Shown here piece by piece: positions 54,038-62,966 of a stretch of 64,000 nucleotides of DNA. A model generated the notes under the pieces. That model was not told the DNA's origin and did not search any database. It saw nothing but the letters and a program-made list of their open reading frames with translations. This DNA comes from Sphingobium phenoxybenzoativorans. GTDB taxonomy: Bacteria > Pseudomonadota > Alphaproteobacteria > Sphingomonadales > Sphingomonadaceae. Position numbers and translations under genes: made by a program. The stretch spans positions 80,649 to 144,648 of the forward strand of contig NZ_MINO01000007.1 in the NCBI RefSeq assembly GCF_001757355.1, in the 5' to 3' direction. The first letter of the stretch is position 1. Each line of letters opens with the position of its first letter.

Positions 54038-54988
54038 ATGACCGGGCACAACGCCATGATAGACGAGCAGGCGCTCGACTGGGTTATCCGAACCCGCGAT
54101 TCGGACTTTGCCGATTGGGGCGGATTCACCGCATGGCTGGAGGCTGCGCCGGAGCATGCCGCCGCCTATGACAGGCTGGCGAGCGCCGATGCGGACCTGC
54201 CCGAAATCCTGCCGCCGGAGCGCAGCCTGCCCGTACCGGCCAATGATCCCGGCGCGCCGCTGTGGAAGCGCTGGCGCTGGGCCGGGGCGGGCGTCATCGC
54301 CGCGGCGCTGGTGGGCATCGTCTCGCTCGGCACGCTGGAGCGCGCCGATCCCTATTCGGTCAGCACCGGCGCGGGCGAACGCCGCGAGATTGCGCTGCAG
54401 GACGGCACGAAGATCGCGCTGAACGGCAATTCCACCCTGCGCCTCGACCATGCCAATCCCCGTTTCGCCGCGCTGGACAAGGGCGAGGCGATCTTCACCG
54501 TCACCCATGACGAGAAGGACCCGTTCCGCGTCACTGTGGGCGGCGTCGTGCTGGAAGATGCGGGCACGATATTCAACGTCACCCGCGACGGCGGCGTGAT
54601 GCGTGTCGGCGTCGCCGAAGGGGCAGTGATCTACAACCCCGAAAATGAGGCCATCGCCCTGCCCGCTGGCGCATCCCTGCGCATGACGGAGGGCCGGAAA
54701 GCGGTTGTCGTCGGCCAGATCGCGCTCGAAGCCGTCACCGGCTGGCAGGCGGGCCGCCTGACGTACAGCAATGTGTCGTTGACGGAGGTTGCGGGCGATC
54801 TCAGCCGCAATCTGGGCGTTGCGGTGCGCGTGGATACAAAGGCGGCCGCATCGCGTTTCACCGGCACCATCCTGCTGGATCGCGATCCGGCGCAGTTGCT
54901 TAAAGGCACCGCGCCGCTATTGGGAGTCGAGGCCATGCGCCAGGATGGCGGCTGGCTGTTGAAGGGAACCGATGCCACGCGGGATTGA
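54038..54988 (+). CDS. FecR-family anti-sigma regulator
   Basis: A protein of 316 residues. The N-terminal cytoplasmic part contains WVIRTRDSDFADWGGFTAWL and EHAAAYDRL, followed by one transmembrane helix (WAGAGVIAAALVGIVSLGTL). The periplasmic FecR domain has ALQDGTKIALNGNSTLRL and GEAIFTVTHDEKDPFRV, and the C-terminal STN-like domain VSLTEVAGDLSRNLGVAVRV. It holds the ECF sigma factor and receives the signal from the TonB receptor. The start could be 54038 or 54056. The gene overlaps the receptor gene by 17 bases. Confidence 0.92.
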   Translation: MTGHNAMIDEQALDWVIRTRDSDFADWGGFTAWLEAAPEHAAAYDRLASADADLPEILPPERSLPVPANDPGAPLWKRWRWAGAGVIAAALVGIVSLGTLERADPYSVSTGAGERREIALQDGTKIALNGNSTLRLDHANPRFAALDKGEAIFTVTHDEKDPFRVTVGGVVLEDAGTIFNVTRDGGVMRVGVAEGAVIYNPENEAIALPAGASLRMTEGRKAVVVGQIALEAVTGWQAGRLTYSNVSLTEVAGDLSRNLGVAVRVDTKAAASRFTGTILLDRDPAQLLKGTAPLLGVEAMRQDGGWLLKGTDATRD

Positions 54989-57365
54989 GCGCCTCTGCAT
55001 CGCCGCTGCTCTCGTCGCAGCGACACCCGCCGGGGCCGCCGAACGGCAGAATATCGACATCGCGCCGGGCAGGCTGGGCGACGCGATCATCGCGCTTGGC
55101 AAGGAAACAGGCAGCAGCATCGGCACATCGGACCCGTGGCTCGCCGACCTTTCCGTGCGCGGGGTCAAGGGCCGCCTGTCGGTCGGTCAGGCCCTGTCCC
55201 GCCTGCTTTCAGGCACGGGCGCGAAGGCGGAACGCATCGACGACGCGAATTGGCGCATCGTCCGCGCACCCCGCCCGCGCGCCATCGCCAGAGCGCCCGC
55301 CGCGCAGAATGCCCCCGCTTTGCCCGCCCAGGAAGGACCGGGCGAGGACATCATCGTCACCGCCTCCAAACGCGAGGTGCCCATCGGCCGGTTCGCCGGG
55401 ACGGTCGAGATCGTCGACACCGGGGCGTTCGGCGGGACCGATGCGGCGGGCGGCACCAGCGCGCTGATCGCCCGGGTCGCCAGCCTCAGCTCCACCTATG
55501 CGGGCGCGGGCCGCAACAAGCTGTTCATCCGCGCCATCGCCGATTCCGGGTTCGCCGGGCCGACCCAGGCGACGACCGGGCAATATCTGGGCGACATGCG
55601 CCTGAACTATGCCGCGCCCGACCCGGACCTGCGCCTCTATGACATGGCGGCGGTCGAGGTCCTGGAAGGGCCGCAGGGCACGCTCTACGGCGCGGGTTCG
55701 CTGGGCGGGATCATCCGCCTGGTCCCCAATGCGCCCAACCTCAGCGACTTCGGGGGACAGGTGAGCGCGGGCGTTTCCGCCACCCAGCATGGCGCGCCCG
55801 GCGGCGACACCAGCGCGACCCTGAACCTGCCCATCGTTTCCGGCAAGCTGGGCCTGCGCATCGTCGGCTATGCCAGCACCGAAGGCGGCTATATCGACGA
55901 CATCCTGCGCAACAAGAATGACGTCAACCGCACCAACGTAGAGGGCGGCCGCGCGGCGTTGCGTTTCGCGCCGGACGACAATTGGACGATCGACATCAGC
56001 GGTCTTTACCAGCGGATACAGGGCGACGACGCGCAATATGCGAGCCGGAGCATCGGCAGGCTGAAACGGGAAACGCCGTTCGGGCAAAATTATGCATCCG
56101 GCTATTCGCTGGCCAATGCGCGGATCGAACGGCGCTGGGACGACATCAGCTTCGTGTCGACCACCGGGGTCGTCAGGCACCGCCTGTCCGAACGCTATGA
56201 CGCGACGCAGGACGGACGGCCGCCGGAGCTTTATTTCCAGCGCAACCGCACGGAGCTTTTCTCCACGGAGAACCGCCTCTCGCGCGATCTTCATGACGGG
56301 CTGGGCTGGCTGATCGGCGTCAGCTATCTGAACAACCGCTCCTCGATCACCCGTACGCTGGGGCCACCGGGCCTGCCGACGCCATCAACGGGCGTGCGCA
56401 ACCGCCTGTCGGAATGGACGGGCTTTGCCGAAGCATCGGTGCAGCCGCTCAACGCGCTGATCGTGACATTTGGCGGGCGGGTGACGCGCAGCCGGCTGAG
56501 CGGATCGGCGACCGACCTGGGACTGGCCCCGGAACCCGTCATTTCCTTCACCGATGTCGCAATGGCGGAGGCGCAGGCGAACCGGCGCGAAACCATCTTC
56601 CTGCCATCGGCCTCCATACTCACCAACGCGATCGCGGGCGTGACGCTGTTCGTGCGTTACCAGCAGGGGTTCCGGCCCGGCGGCCTCGCCGTGGACGACT
56701 ATCATGTCACCCGCTTCCGCAACGACCGGGTGGGCACATTGGAGGCGGGCATGCGGCACGGCGCGCCCGGTTATGACCCGATCGCCCTGGCCGCCAGCGT
56801 CGCCTATACCGACTGGAACAATATTCAGGCGGACCTGACCGATCGGCGCGGGTTGCCCACGACCACCAACATCGGCGACGGGCGGATCTTCACGCTGGAG
56901 GGGCGCGTGGTTCTGACCCCGGCGGCGGGGTTCAGCATCGACGCCAGCATGATCTATAATGGCAGCCTTTTGAGCCAGCCTGCATCCTATCTGCGGACAC
57001 TGAATTATGAGGGGCGGTCGCTGTCGCTGCCCAACGTCGCCAATCTGGGCGGGCGGCTGAGCGCCAGTTACAATACTATGCTCTCCAACGGCGATGCGGT
57101 CCGCCTGCTCGCATCTGCCCGCTATGTCGGCAAGTCCCGCCTGGGCGTCGGCCCTATCTTCGGCAGGGAGCAGGGCGATTATGTCGACACGTCGCTGTCG
57201 GGCAACTGGACGCGCGGGCCAGTGCGCTTCTCCATCGACGTGACCAACCTGCTCGACCTGTCCGGCAACCGCTTTGCGCTAGGTACGCCGTTCGATCTGG
57301 AGAGCGACGAATATACGCCGATGCGGCCGCGCACTGTGCGGGCCGGCGTGGAATTCCGGTTCTGA
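54972..57365 (+). CDS. TonB-dependent transducer with STN signalling domain
   Basis: A receptor of 797 residues. A signal peptide (cleavage near GAAERQ) precedes an STN domain (IDIAPGRLGDAIIALGKETG, LSVGQALSRLLSGTGAKAER). The TonB box GEDIIVTASKRE comes next, then a plug (VEVLEGPQGTLYGAGSLGGI) and a barrel ending in F (VRAGVEFRF). The STN domain makes it a signalling receptor that acts through the FecR-like protein just upstream. The ligand may be a siderophore or an organic nutrient; the LEGPQGTLYGAG plug is of the kind seen in receptors for organic substrates. It overlaps fecR by 17 bases. Confidence 0.94.
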   Translation: MPRGIERLCIAAALVAATPAGAAERQNIDIAPGRLGDAIIALGKETGSSIGTSDPWLADLSVRGVKGRLSVGQALSRLLSGTGAKAERIDDANWRIVRAPRPRAIARAPAAQNAPALPAQEGPGEDIIVTASKREVPIGRFAGTVEIVDTGAFGGTDAAGGTSALIARVASLSSTYAGAGRNKLFIRAIADSGFAGPTQATTGQYLGDMRLNYAAPDPDLRLYDMAAVEVLEGPQGTLYGAGSLGGIIRLVPNAPNLSDFGGQVSAGVSATQHGAPGGDTSATLNLPIVSGKLGLRIVGYASTEGGYIDDILRNKNDVNRTNVEGGRAALRFAPDDNWTIDISGLYQRIQGDDAQYASRSIGRLKRETPFGQNYASGYSLANARIERRWDDISFVSTTGVVRHRLSERYDATQDGRPPELYFQRNRTELFSTENRLSRDLHDGLGWLIGVSYLNNRSSITRTLGPPGLPTPSTGVRNRLSEWTGFAEASVQPLNALIVTFGGRVTRSRLSGSATDLGLAPEPVISFTDVAMAEAQANRRETIFLPSASILTNAIAGVTLFVRYQQGFRPGGLAVDDYHVTRFRNDRVGTLEAGMRHGAPGYDPIALAASVAYTDWNNIQADLTDRRGLPTTTNIGDGRIFTLEGRVVLTPAAGFSIDASMIYNGSLLSQPASYLRTLNYEGRSLSLPNVANLGGRLSASYNTMLSNGDAVRLLASARYVGKSRLGVGPIFGREQGDYVDTSLSGNWTRGPVRFSIDVTNLLDLSGNRFALGTPFDLESDEYTPMRPRTVRAGVEFRF

Positions 57366-57468
57366 GGGATATTTTTCGGGCCGGGATACGGTTCGGAATC
57401 CGGTGCGCCGTCTAAGGAAGGAACGGCGGGTCCACGACCCCCAGACCCTCCCCCGGGCCTGCCGATTC

Positions 57469-57522
57469 AGCCACGGGCGGGACACATATTTCAGTCCCTG
57501 AATCCCCGTCCCGCTCGTGGCT
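57469..57522. terminator. Stem-loop between convergent genes
   Basis: AGCCACGGGCGGGAC (57469-57483) pairs with GTCCCGCTCGTGGCT (57508-57522) with one mismatch, enclosing a small TTCAG/CTGAA hairpin. It separates the receptor gene from the convergent nuclease gene. No T-run, so factor-independent termination is uncertain. Confidence 0.55.
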
Positions 57523-57534
57523 CCCCACCTTGCC

Positions 57535-58389
57535 TTATCCGCCGAGCGCTTCGTCCAGCATCCTTGCGAGGCGCAGGCCGCCCCGCTGCACCTGCAGCCG
57601 CACGACCGGCACCAGCGCCGCGATCTGCGCCTCGCTCAGCTTGCCGCGCGCATCCTTGGGCGCTGCGCAGGGATCGCCGCCCCGCGCCGTGGCATAGGCC
57701 ATGTCGCGGCTGATCTCCCAATTTTCGCGGCTCCAGTCATCGGTCGCGCCGCCCCCCATCGCCGCGCGTTCCTCCGCCGAATAGACGCGGATCAACGACG
57801 GCGGCGCGGAGATCGCCCGTTCCGATAGGTAGCCGTCCCAGATGGTGTGCAGGTTCAGCCGGTCATTGGCGACGATGCCATAATCCGCCTTCTGCCGGTT
57901 GCCGCCCAGATCGCCATCGTCGGCGGCGTGCAGCGGCTGATGAATATCGCCGACAAAGTGCACGAGGAATGCGAGGGCCATCACCCGCTCCCGCACCGGC
58001 AGGGTCCGATCCTTGAGCAAGCGGGCGTTGCGGTCGATCTGCGCCGAGACGCAGTTGCCATCCGGGCAGGCGGCCTTCACGTCGAAGGGCTTGCAGATGC
58101 CGACATTCTGATAGTGCCAGCTATAGGCGTAGCTGAACCGGTCCTTCAGCGCCTTGATGCAGTCGGCCCAGACGCTGGCCTGTTCGATGGTCCTGGCGGG
58201 GCATGACGGCGTATCCAGCTCGCCAGAATGGCGCAGCAGCGCGGCGATGGCGCGCCGGGTCTGCGGCTTTACATTATCGGCGGCGATAGTCGCGATGGTC
58301 TCATGCCCATATTCCCACCAGGCGAGGGCGGGCGTGGGCAAAAAGGCGATAAGGAAAGCGAGGGTGGCGACGATGCGCAAACGCATCAT
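57535..58389 (-). CDS. S1/P1-type nuclease
   Basis: A protein of 284 residues. A signal peptide ends ALA, so the mature protein would begin WWEYGHETIA. In S1/P1 nucleases the mature N-terminal Trp and His residues bind the trinuclear zinc site. Other ligands are visible in YSWHYQNVG, FLVHFVGDIHQPLHAADD and the NLHTIWDGYL segment. It would cut single-stranded DNA or RNA in the periplasm or outside. It starts at an ATG overlapping the stop of the isoaspartyl peptidase gene (ATGA); a second ATG follows directly. Confidence 0.92.
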   Translation of the reverse strand: MMRLRIVATLAFLIAFLPTPALAWWEYGHETIATIAADNVKPQTRRAIAALLRHSGELDTPSCPARTIEQASVWADCIKALKDRFSYAYSWHYQNVGICKPFDVKAACPDGNCVSAQIDRNARLLKDRTLPVRERVMALAFLVHFVGDIHQPLHAADDGDLGGNRQKADYGIVANDRLNLHTIWDGYLSERAISAPPSLIRVYSAEERAAMGGGATDDWSRENWEISRDMAYATARGGDPCAAPKDARGKLSEAQIAALVPVVRLQVQRGGLRLARMLDEALGG

Positions 58390-59312
58390 TCGTCCCCGTA
58401 GATCGCGACGCGCCGTTCCCCGGAGCCGCTGGCCTTCCCGCGGTACATGGCGGGCGTATTGAATATCCAGGCGCTTTCGCCGGACGGGCCGGTGATGATG
58501 ACACCGCCGACGCCGCCCATCGCCTTGATCTCCGCAAACACCGCCTGCCCCGCCTGCTCCAGCGTCTCGCCCAGCATGCGGACGCGCGCGCAGATTTCAT
58601 GCGCCGCGCCCGCCCGGATGAAGAACTCGCCCGCACCAGTGGACGACACCGCGCAGGACCGGTCGTCGGCATAGGTGCCCGCGCCGATGATCGGGGAATC
58701 GCCGATGCGCCCCCAACGCTTGCCGGTCAGCCCGCCGGTCGAGGTGGCGGCGGCGACATGGCCGTGCACGTCCAGCGCCACCGCGCCGACCGTGCCATAT
58801 TTCATGTCGATATCGAACGCGCCGGACTTGCGCGCCTTCATTTCCTCCAACTGGCGACGGCGTTCGGGGATGGCGAACCATTCGGGATCGACCTGCCCCA
58901 ATTGCTGCTCGACGGAAAAGCCGTCTGCGCCTTCGCGGCTGAGCAACACATGGGGGCTTTTCTCCATCACCGCCCGCGCCAGACTGACCGGGTTGCGGGT
59001 GCGCGTTACGCCGGTCACAGCGCCCGCATCGCGCGTTGCGCCGTCCATAACGGCGGCGTCCAGTTCGATCGCGCCCTCGAAGGTGAATACCGATCCGCGC
59101 CCGGCGTTGAAGGCCGGATCATCCTCCAGCACGCGCACCGCCGCCTCAACCGCATCGAGCGCGCTGCCGCCCGCGGCCAAAATGGCTTCGCCCGCGTCGA
59201 GAGCGTTCGACAGCCCGGCGCGGGCGGCCGCATCATCCTGCGCGCTCAGGTTGGTGCGGCTCATGGAGCCTGCTCCGCCGTGAATCACAAGCGTCCAGTT
59301 TGGGGTGGTCAT
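58386..59312 (-). CDS. Isoaspartyl peptidase/L-asparaginase, Ntn-hydrolase type
   Basis: A protein of 308 residues of the plant-type asparaginase (IaaA) family. LVIHGGAG at the N terminus and the auto-cleavage/nucleophile Thr in KYGTVGAVALDVHGH are the hallmarks; GLTGKRWGRIGDSPIIGAGT and SSTGAGEFFIR line the active site. The precursor cleaves itself before the Thr into alpha and beta chains. It removes isoaspartyl residues or hydrolyses asparagine. ATG 59312 is chosen because it gives the family N terminus. It is the first gene of an operon with the S1/P1 nuclease, so a shared scavenging role is possible. Confidence 0.93.
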   Translation of the reverse strand: MTTPNWTLVIHGGAGSMSRTNLSAQDDAAARAGLSNALDAGEAILAAGGSALDAVEAAVRVLEDDPAFNAGRGSVFTFEGAIELDAAVMDGATRDAGAVTGVTRTRNPVSLARAVMEKSPHVLLSREGADGFSVEQQLGQVDPEWFAIPERRRQLEEMKARKSGAFDIDMKYGTVGAVALDVHGHVAAATSTGGLTGKRWGRIGDSPIIGAGTYADDRSCAVSSTGAGEFFIRAGAAHEICARVRMLGETLEQAGQAVFAEIKAMGGVGGVIITGPSGESAWIFNTPAMYRGKASGSGERRVAIYGDE

Positions 59313-59450
59313 CGATGGGAACTCCGGCGAAGCATGACGCGAGCGGCTCCCCAATCCGACTCCGGCATCCCATTAAGGGGATAGCGTCCCCCTCGCAACC
59401 GGAGCCGTGACTCGCTATAGGGGCGGCAATACCCCAGGAGTACGCTTTCC

Positions 59451-60596
59451 ATGTCCGAACATAATCCCGGCCTTCGCCCCTGGCGCGACATCGCCCGCCG
59501 GGAATGCCGCCAGATCATGGTCGGCAATGTCCCCGTGGGCGGCGGCGCGCCCGTCACCGTGCAGACGATGACCAACACGCTGACATCCGACCCGAAAGCG
59601 ACCATCGACCAGATCCGCCGGTGCGAGGACGCAGGCGTCGACATCATCCGCGTCTCCTGCCCTGACGAGGAGTCGACGGCGGCGCTGAAGCAGATCGTCC
59701 GCGCGGCGCGCGTGCCGATCGTCGCGGACATCCATTTCCACTATAAGCGCGCGCTGGAAGCGGCCGATGCTGGCGCGGCGTGCCTGCGCATCAACCCCGG
59801 CAACATCGGCAGCGAGGCCCGCGTCAAGGAAGTGGTGGATGCGGCCAAGGCAAACGGCTGCGCGATCCGCATAGGCGTCAATGCCGGGTCTCTGGAACGC
59901 GACCTTCTGGAGAAATATGGCGAGCCTTGCCCGGAGGCGCTGGTCGAAAGCGCGCTCGACCATATCAAGCTGCTGCAGGACCAGGATTTCCACGAATATA
60001 AGGTGGCGGTGAAGGCCAGCGACGTGTTCCTCGCGGTTGCCGCCTATATGCAGTTGGCTGAGGCGGTCGACTGCCCATTGCACCTCGGCATTACAGAGGC
60101 AGGCGGCCTGATCGGCGGCACGGTGAAAAGCGCCATCGGCATCGGCAATCTGTTGTGGGCCGGAATCGGCGACACCATCCGCGTGTCCCTCTCCGCAGAG
60201 CCGGAGGAAGAAGTGCGGGTCGGCTATGAAATCCTCAAATCGCTCGGCATCCGCACGCGCGGCGTGAAGGTCATTTCCTGCCCGTCCTGCGCGCGGCAGG
60301 GTTTCGACGTGATCCGCACCGTACAGGCGCTGGAGGAACGGCTCCAGCATATCAACACGCCGCTGTCCCTCTCCGTGCTCGGTTGCGTGGTCAACGGTCC
60401 CGGCGAAGCGCGGGAGACCGACATCGGCCTGACCGGCGGCGGCAATGGCAAGCATATGGTCTATCTGTCCGGGGTCACCGACCATACGGTGCAGGACGCC
60501 GGGCTGGTCGACCATATCGTGAAACTGGTCGAGGCGAAGGCAGCGGAAATCGAGGCGGCCACCACCGATGCGGGACAGGCCGAGGCGGCGGAGTGA
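59451..60596 (+). CDS. ispG: 4-hydroxy-3-methylbut-2-enyl-diphosphate synthase (flavodoxin)
   Basis: A protein of 381 residues that carries the penultimate step of the MEP pathway to isoprenoids, using a 4Fe-4S cluster. The TIM-barrel starts with [20 protein letters not shown]. Other landmarks are [21 protein letters not shown] and [11 protein letters not shown]. The cluster domain has [14 protein letters not shown] and [20 protein letters not shown] with the Cys ligands. GTGA at its end overlaps the start of a short pentapeptide-repeat gene. Confidence 0.96.
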   Translation: MSEHNPGLRPWRDIARRECRQIMVGNVPVGGGAPVTVQTMTNTLTSDPKATIDQIRRCEDAGVDIIRVSCPDEESTAALKQIVRAARVPIVADIHFHYKRALEAADAGAACLRINPGNIGSEARVKEVVDAAKANGCAIRIGVNAGSLERDLLEKYGEPCPEALVESALDHIKLLQDQDFHEYKVAVKASDVFLAVAAYMQLAEAVDCPLHLGITEAGGLIGGTVKSAIGIGNLLWAGIGDTIRVSLSAEPEEEVRVGYEILKSLGIRTRGVKVISCPSCARQGFDVIRTVQALEERLQHINTPLSLSVLGCVVNGPGEARETDIGLTGGGNGKHMVYLSGVTDHTVQDAGLVDHIVKLVEAKAAEIEAATTDAGQAEAAE

Positions 60597-60859
60597 AGGC
60601 CAAGACCACAGCTCTGACCGGAGAGAAGGCGCTGCGGAAAAGGGCGGTTGGCGCGGAGGCCGTTGGCGCTTCGGCCGTCGGGGCGTCCGCTCTGGGTTCG
60701 GGCGCGATAGGCGCGATCGCTATTGGCGCATTCGCGCTTGGCGCCATCGCGATAGGGGCGCTGGCCATCGGCCGCCTACGGATCGGGAAAGCGCGGATAG
60801 ACCGGCTGGAGATTGGCGAGCTGGTGATCGGCAAGACGTCCCACAACCCCACAGAATAA
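60593..60859 (+). CDS. Short pentapeptide-repeat protein coupled to ispG
   Basis: A protein of 88 residues beginning at a GTG that overlaps the ispG stop (GTGA). After a basic leader ([17 protein letters not shown]) come 13 consecutive five-residue units of the form x-[VIL]-G-x-x ([25 protein letters not shown] ... [10 protein letters not shown]), then a short polar tail. The last five units become charged while the first eight are Ala/Gly-rich. Five-residue periodicity with a central aliphatic residue is the hallmark of the quadrilateral beta-helix, though here Gly replaces the usual Leu/Phe step. A membrane-associated fold is an alternative for the Ala/Ile-rich part. Function unknown. Confidence 0.72.
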   Translation: MKAKTTALTGEKALRKRAVGAEAVGASAVGASALGSGAIGAIAIGAFALGAIAIGALAIGRLRIGKARIDRLEIGELVIGKTSHNPTE

Positions 60860-60876
60860 GACGTTTCCCGCCTTTG

Positions 60877-60900
60877 GGTATCATGCTATGATTTGATACC
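60877..60900 (+). promoter_or_regulatory. Operator/promoter dyad of the vapBC operon
   Basis: GGTATCA (60877-60883) and TGATACC (60894-60900) are perfect inverted repeats around a ten-base centre that contains TATGAT, a good -10 element. The dyad ends 13 bases before the antitoxin start, fitting autorepression by a VapBC complex. Confidence 0.6.
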
Positions 60901-60913
60901 TGTGGAGGCCATC

Positions 60914-61156
60914 ATGACCTATAGCGCGAAAGTGATAGCTGGCGGAAAAATCGTCATTCCCGCCGAACTGCGCCGGGAACTGGGTTTTCAGACGGGCGAC
61001 ATGCTGGTGATCGAGCGCGAGGGCAACGGCCTGATGATCAAAACTTATGATCAGGTCGTTCGGGAAGTGCAGGCGGAATTTAAAAGCCTTATCAAACACC
61101 CCTTCACGGTCGACGAGTTTCTGGCCGAAAAACGGTTGGAAGCGGAGAAAGAGTGA
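60914..61156 (+). CDS. vapB: AbrB/VapB-type antitoxin
   Basis: A protein of 80 residues with an AbrB/SpoVT swapped-hairpin domain (AKVIAGGKIVIPAELRRELG, TGDMLVIEREGNGLMIK) and a charged C-terminal toxin-binding tail. It would bind DNA at the GGTATCA/TGATACC dyad and neutralise the downstream PIN toxin. ATG 60914 follows GGAGG by six bases; the frame start at 60893 lies inside the dyad and is not used. Its stop overlaps the GTG of the toxin gene. Confidence 0.9.
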   Translation: MTYSAKVIAGGKIVIPAELRRELGFQTGDMLVIEREGNGLMIKTYDQVVREVQAEFKSLIKHPFTVDEFLAEKRLEAEKE

Positions 61157-61533
61157 CCTGCATACTCGACACCTCTGCATTATTGGCGGTGATATTGGAC
61201 GAGCCGGGGATAGAGCGGGTCAGACCCCATCTGGGCTCTGCGCAAATTTCCGTGGTCAATCTGTGCGAGGTATATACGAGATTGTTCGAGGCGGGCGTCC
61301 CGCGCGACGCCGCGGAGCGCGAAATCGCACGCTTTGAATTGCGCGTCCGCAGTTTCCGGGAAACGCACGCGATCGAGACGGCAATGCTGAGATCCCAGAC
61401 ACGTCATCTGGGGCTGTCCATGGGCGACAGAGCCTGCCTCTCGCTGGCAAAAATCAACGGTCTCCCCATTCTCACCGCCGATCGCGCATGGGCGCAACTC
61501 GACATCGGCGTCGACATCCGATTGATCCGCTAG
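61153..61533 (+). CDS. vapC: VapC-type PIN-domain toxin
   Basis: A protein of 126 residues starting at a GTG that overlaps the antitoxin stop. The acidic catalytic set of PIN ribonucleases is visible: Asp in CILDTSALLA, Glu in VVNLCEVYTR, Asp in LSMGDRACLSLA and Asp in ILTADRAW. VapC toxins cut tRNA or rRNA when freed from VapB. The gene lies directly before an EamA transporter, with seven bases between them. Confidence 0.92.
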   Translation: MTCILDTSALLAVILDEPGIERVRPHLGSAQISVVNLCEVYTRLFEAGVPRDAAEREIARFELRVRSFRETHAIETAMLRSQTRHLGLSMGDRACLSLAKINGLPILTADRAWAQLDIGVDIRLIR

Positions 61534-61540
61534 GCGCGCC

Positions 61541-62452
61541 ATGCCCGCTCCTCCAGTGAAGCCTGTGGCGCTCCCTGTCGCCTTTGCCGTCTGTTGCGGC
61601 GGCGTGGCGCTGTTTTCCGTCATGGATGCGGCGATGAAGGGGCTGAGCCTGGCCATCGGCGTATACAACGCCCTGCTATGGCGCGCCGTTGCCGGAACGC
61701 TGATGGGCGTGATCGGCATGGCGGCGCTGCGCAATCCCTGGCCATCCGCGTCGACGCTGCGCATCCACATGATACGCGGGGCCGTGGTGGCGGTCATGGC
61801 CTTCCTGTTCTTCTTCGGCCTGACCCATCTGCCGATGGCGGAGGCCATCGGGCTGTCCTTTCTGGCGCCGATCATCGCGCTCTACCTCGCCGCCTTGCTG
61901 TTGAAGGAAACCATCGGGCGCAGCGCCATCATCGCATCGATCCTGGGCCTTGCCGGCGTCGCGGTCATCCTGTCGGGCCGGTTGCGCGGCGATTATGACC
62001 CAAAGGCGCTGCTGGGTGCGGCGGCGGTGCTGCTGTCCGCCACGCTTTTCGCCTGGAACCTGATATTGCAGAAGCAGCAGGCGGCGGTCGCGTCCCCCGT
62101 GGAGGTCGCCTTTTTCCAGCATCTGGTGATGCTTGGCGTGTTCGCGGGCGGCGCGCCGTTCCTGGCCGTGGCGCCGGACATGGGGCATGCGCCGCTGATC
62201 TTCCTTGCCGCAGCGCTGGCCTTCACGTCGCTGATGGCGCTGTCCTGGGCCTATGCGCGGGCGGAGGCGCAATATCTGATCCCGGTGGAATATACCGCCT
62301 TCATCTGGGCCGCGATCATGGGCTGGCTGACGTTCGGCGAGCGGCTGACGCTCAGCACGCTGGCGGGCACGGCGCTGATCGTGGCCGGATGCCTTATCGC
62401 CGCGCGCCGCCAGCCGGAAATCGCCGCGCATGTCGAGACAGGCGCGGTCTGA
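61541..62452 (+). CDS. EamA/DMT-family transporter
   Basis: A protein of 303 residues with ten hydrophobic helices in two EamA repeats, typical of the drug/metabolite transporter superfamily. The first repeat has LFSVMDAAMKGLSLAIGVYN and RGAVVAVMAFLFFFGL, and the second TLFAWNLILQKQQAA and EYTAFIWAAIMGWLTFGERL. It probably exports a metabolite or amino acid; the substrate cannot be told. It lies between vapC and a GNAT gene, on the same strand. Confidence 0.88.
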   Translation: MPAPPVKPVALPVAFAVCCGGVALFSVMDAAMKGLSLAIGVYNALLWRAVAGTLMGVIGMAALRNPWPSASTLRIHMIRGAVVAVMAFLFFFGLTHLPMAEAIGLSFLAPIIALYLAALLLKETIGRSAIIASILGLAGVAVILSGRLRGDYDPKALLGAAAVLLSATLFAWNLILQKQQAAVASPVEVAFFQHLVMLGVFAGGAPFLAVAPDMGHAPLIFLAAALAFTSLMALSWAYARAEAQYLIPVEYTAFIWAAIMGWLTFGERLTLSTLAGTALIVAGCLIAARRQPEIAAHVETGAV

Positions 62453-62470
62453 TCCGCTATCGGACATCCC

Positions 62471-62953
62471 ATGACGATACATATCCGCGAGGCGGCCGCC
62501 GCCGACATCCACCTGATCCACGGCTTCATCCTGGCGCTGGCCGAATATGAACGCCTTGCGCATGAAGTCCGCGCGGACATCAAAGTGCTGGAGCGGCATT
62601 TGTTCGGTCCGCGCCCGATGGCCGAAGTGCTGATCGCCGAACATGACGGAGAGGCGGTCGGCTTCGCTCTGTTCTTCCACAATTTCTCGACCTTTGAGGG
62701 CAAGCCCGGCATCTATCTGGAGGATCTGTTCGTGAACCCGGAGGCGCGCGGGCTGGGCGCGGGCAAGGCGTTGCTGGTCCGGCTGGCGCAGCTTGCGGTG
62801 GAGCGCGAATGCGCGCGGCTGGAATGGTGGGTGCTCGACTGGAACGAACCGTCGATCACCTTCTACAAGTCGCTGGGCGCAAAGCCGATGGATGAGTGGA
62901 CGGTGATGCGGGTGGACGGCGACGCGCTGACGGGCCTTGCCGGGACAGCATGA
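62471..62953 (+). CDS. GNAT-family N-acetyltransferase, diamine/thialysine-type
   Basis: A protein of 160 residues with the GNAT fold. It has IREAAAADIHLIHGFILALA, GFALFFHNFSTFEGKPGIYL and EDLFVNPEARGLGAGKALLV, which holds the acetyl-CoA loop (RGLGAGK), then WWVLDWNEPSITFYKSLGA. The FFHNFSTF and LEDLFV segments are typical of spermidine/thialysine acetyltransferase relatives (SSAT-like), so a diamine or amino-acid side chain is the likely substrate. It overlaps nothing and is 18 bases from the EamA gene. Confidence 0.9.
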   Translation: MTIHIREAAAADIHLIHGFILALAEYERLAHEVRADIKVLERHLFGPRPMAEVLIAEHDGEAVGFALFFHNFSTFEGKPGIYLEDLFVNPEARGLGAGKALLVRLAQLAVERECARLEWWVLDWNEPSITFYKSLGAKPMDEWTVMRVDGDALTGLAGTA

Positions 62954-62966
62954 TGAGCATCGCCGC

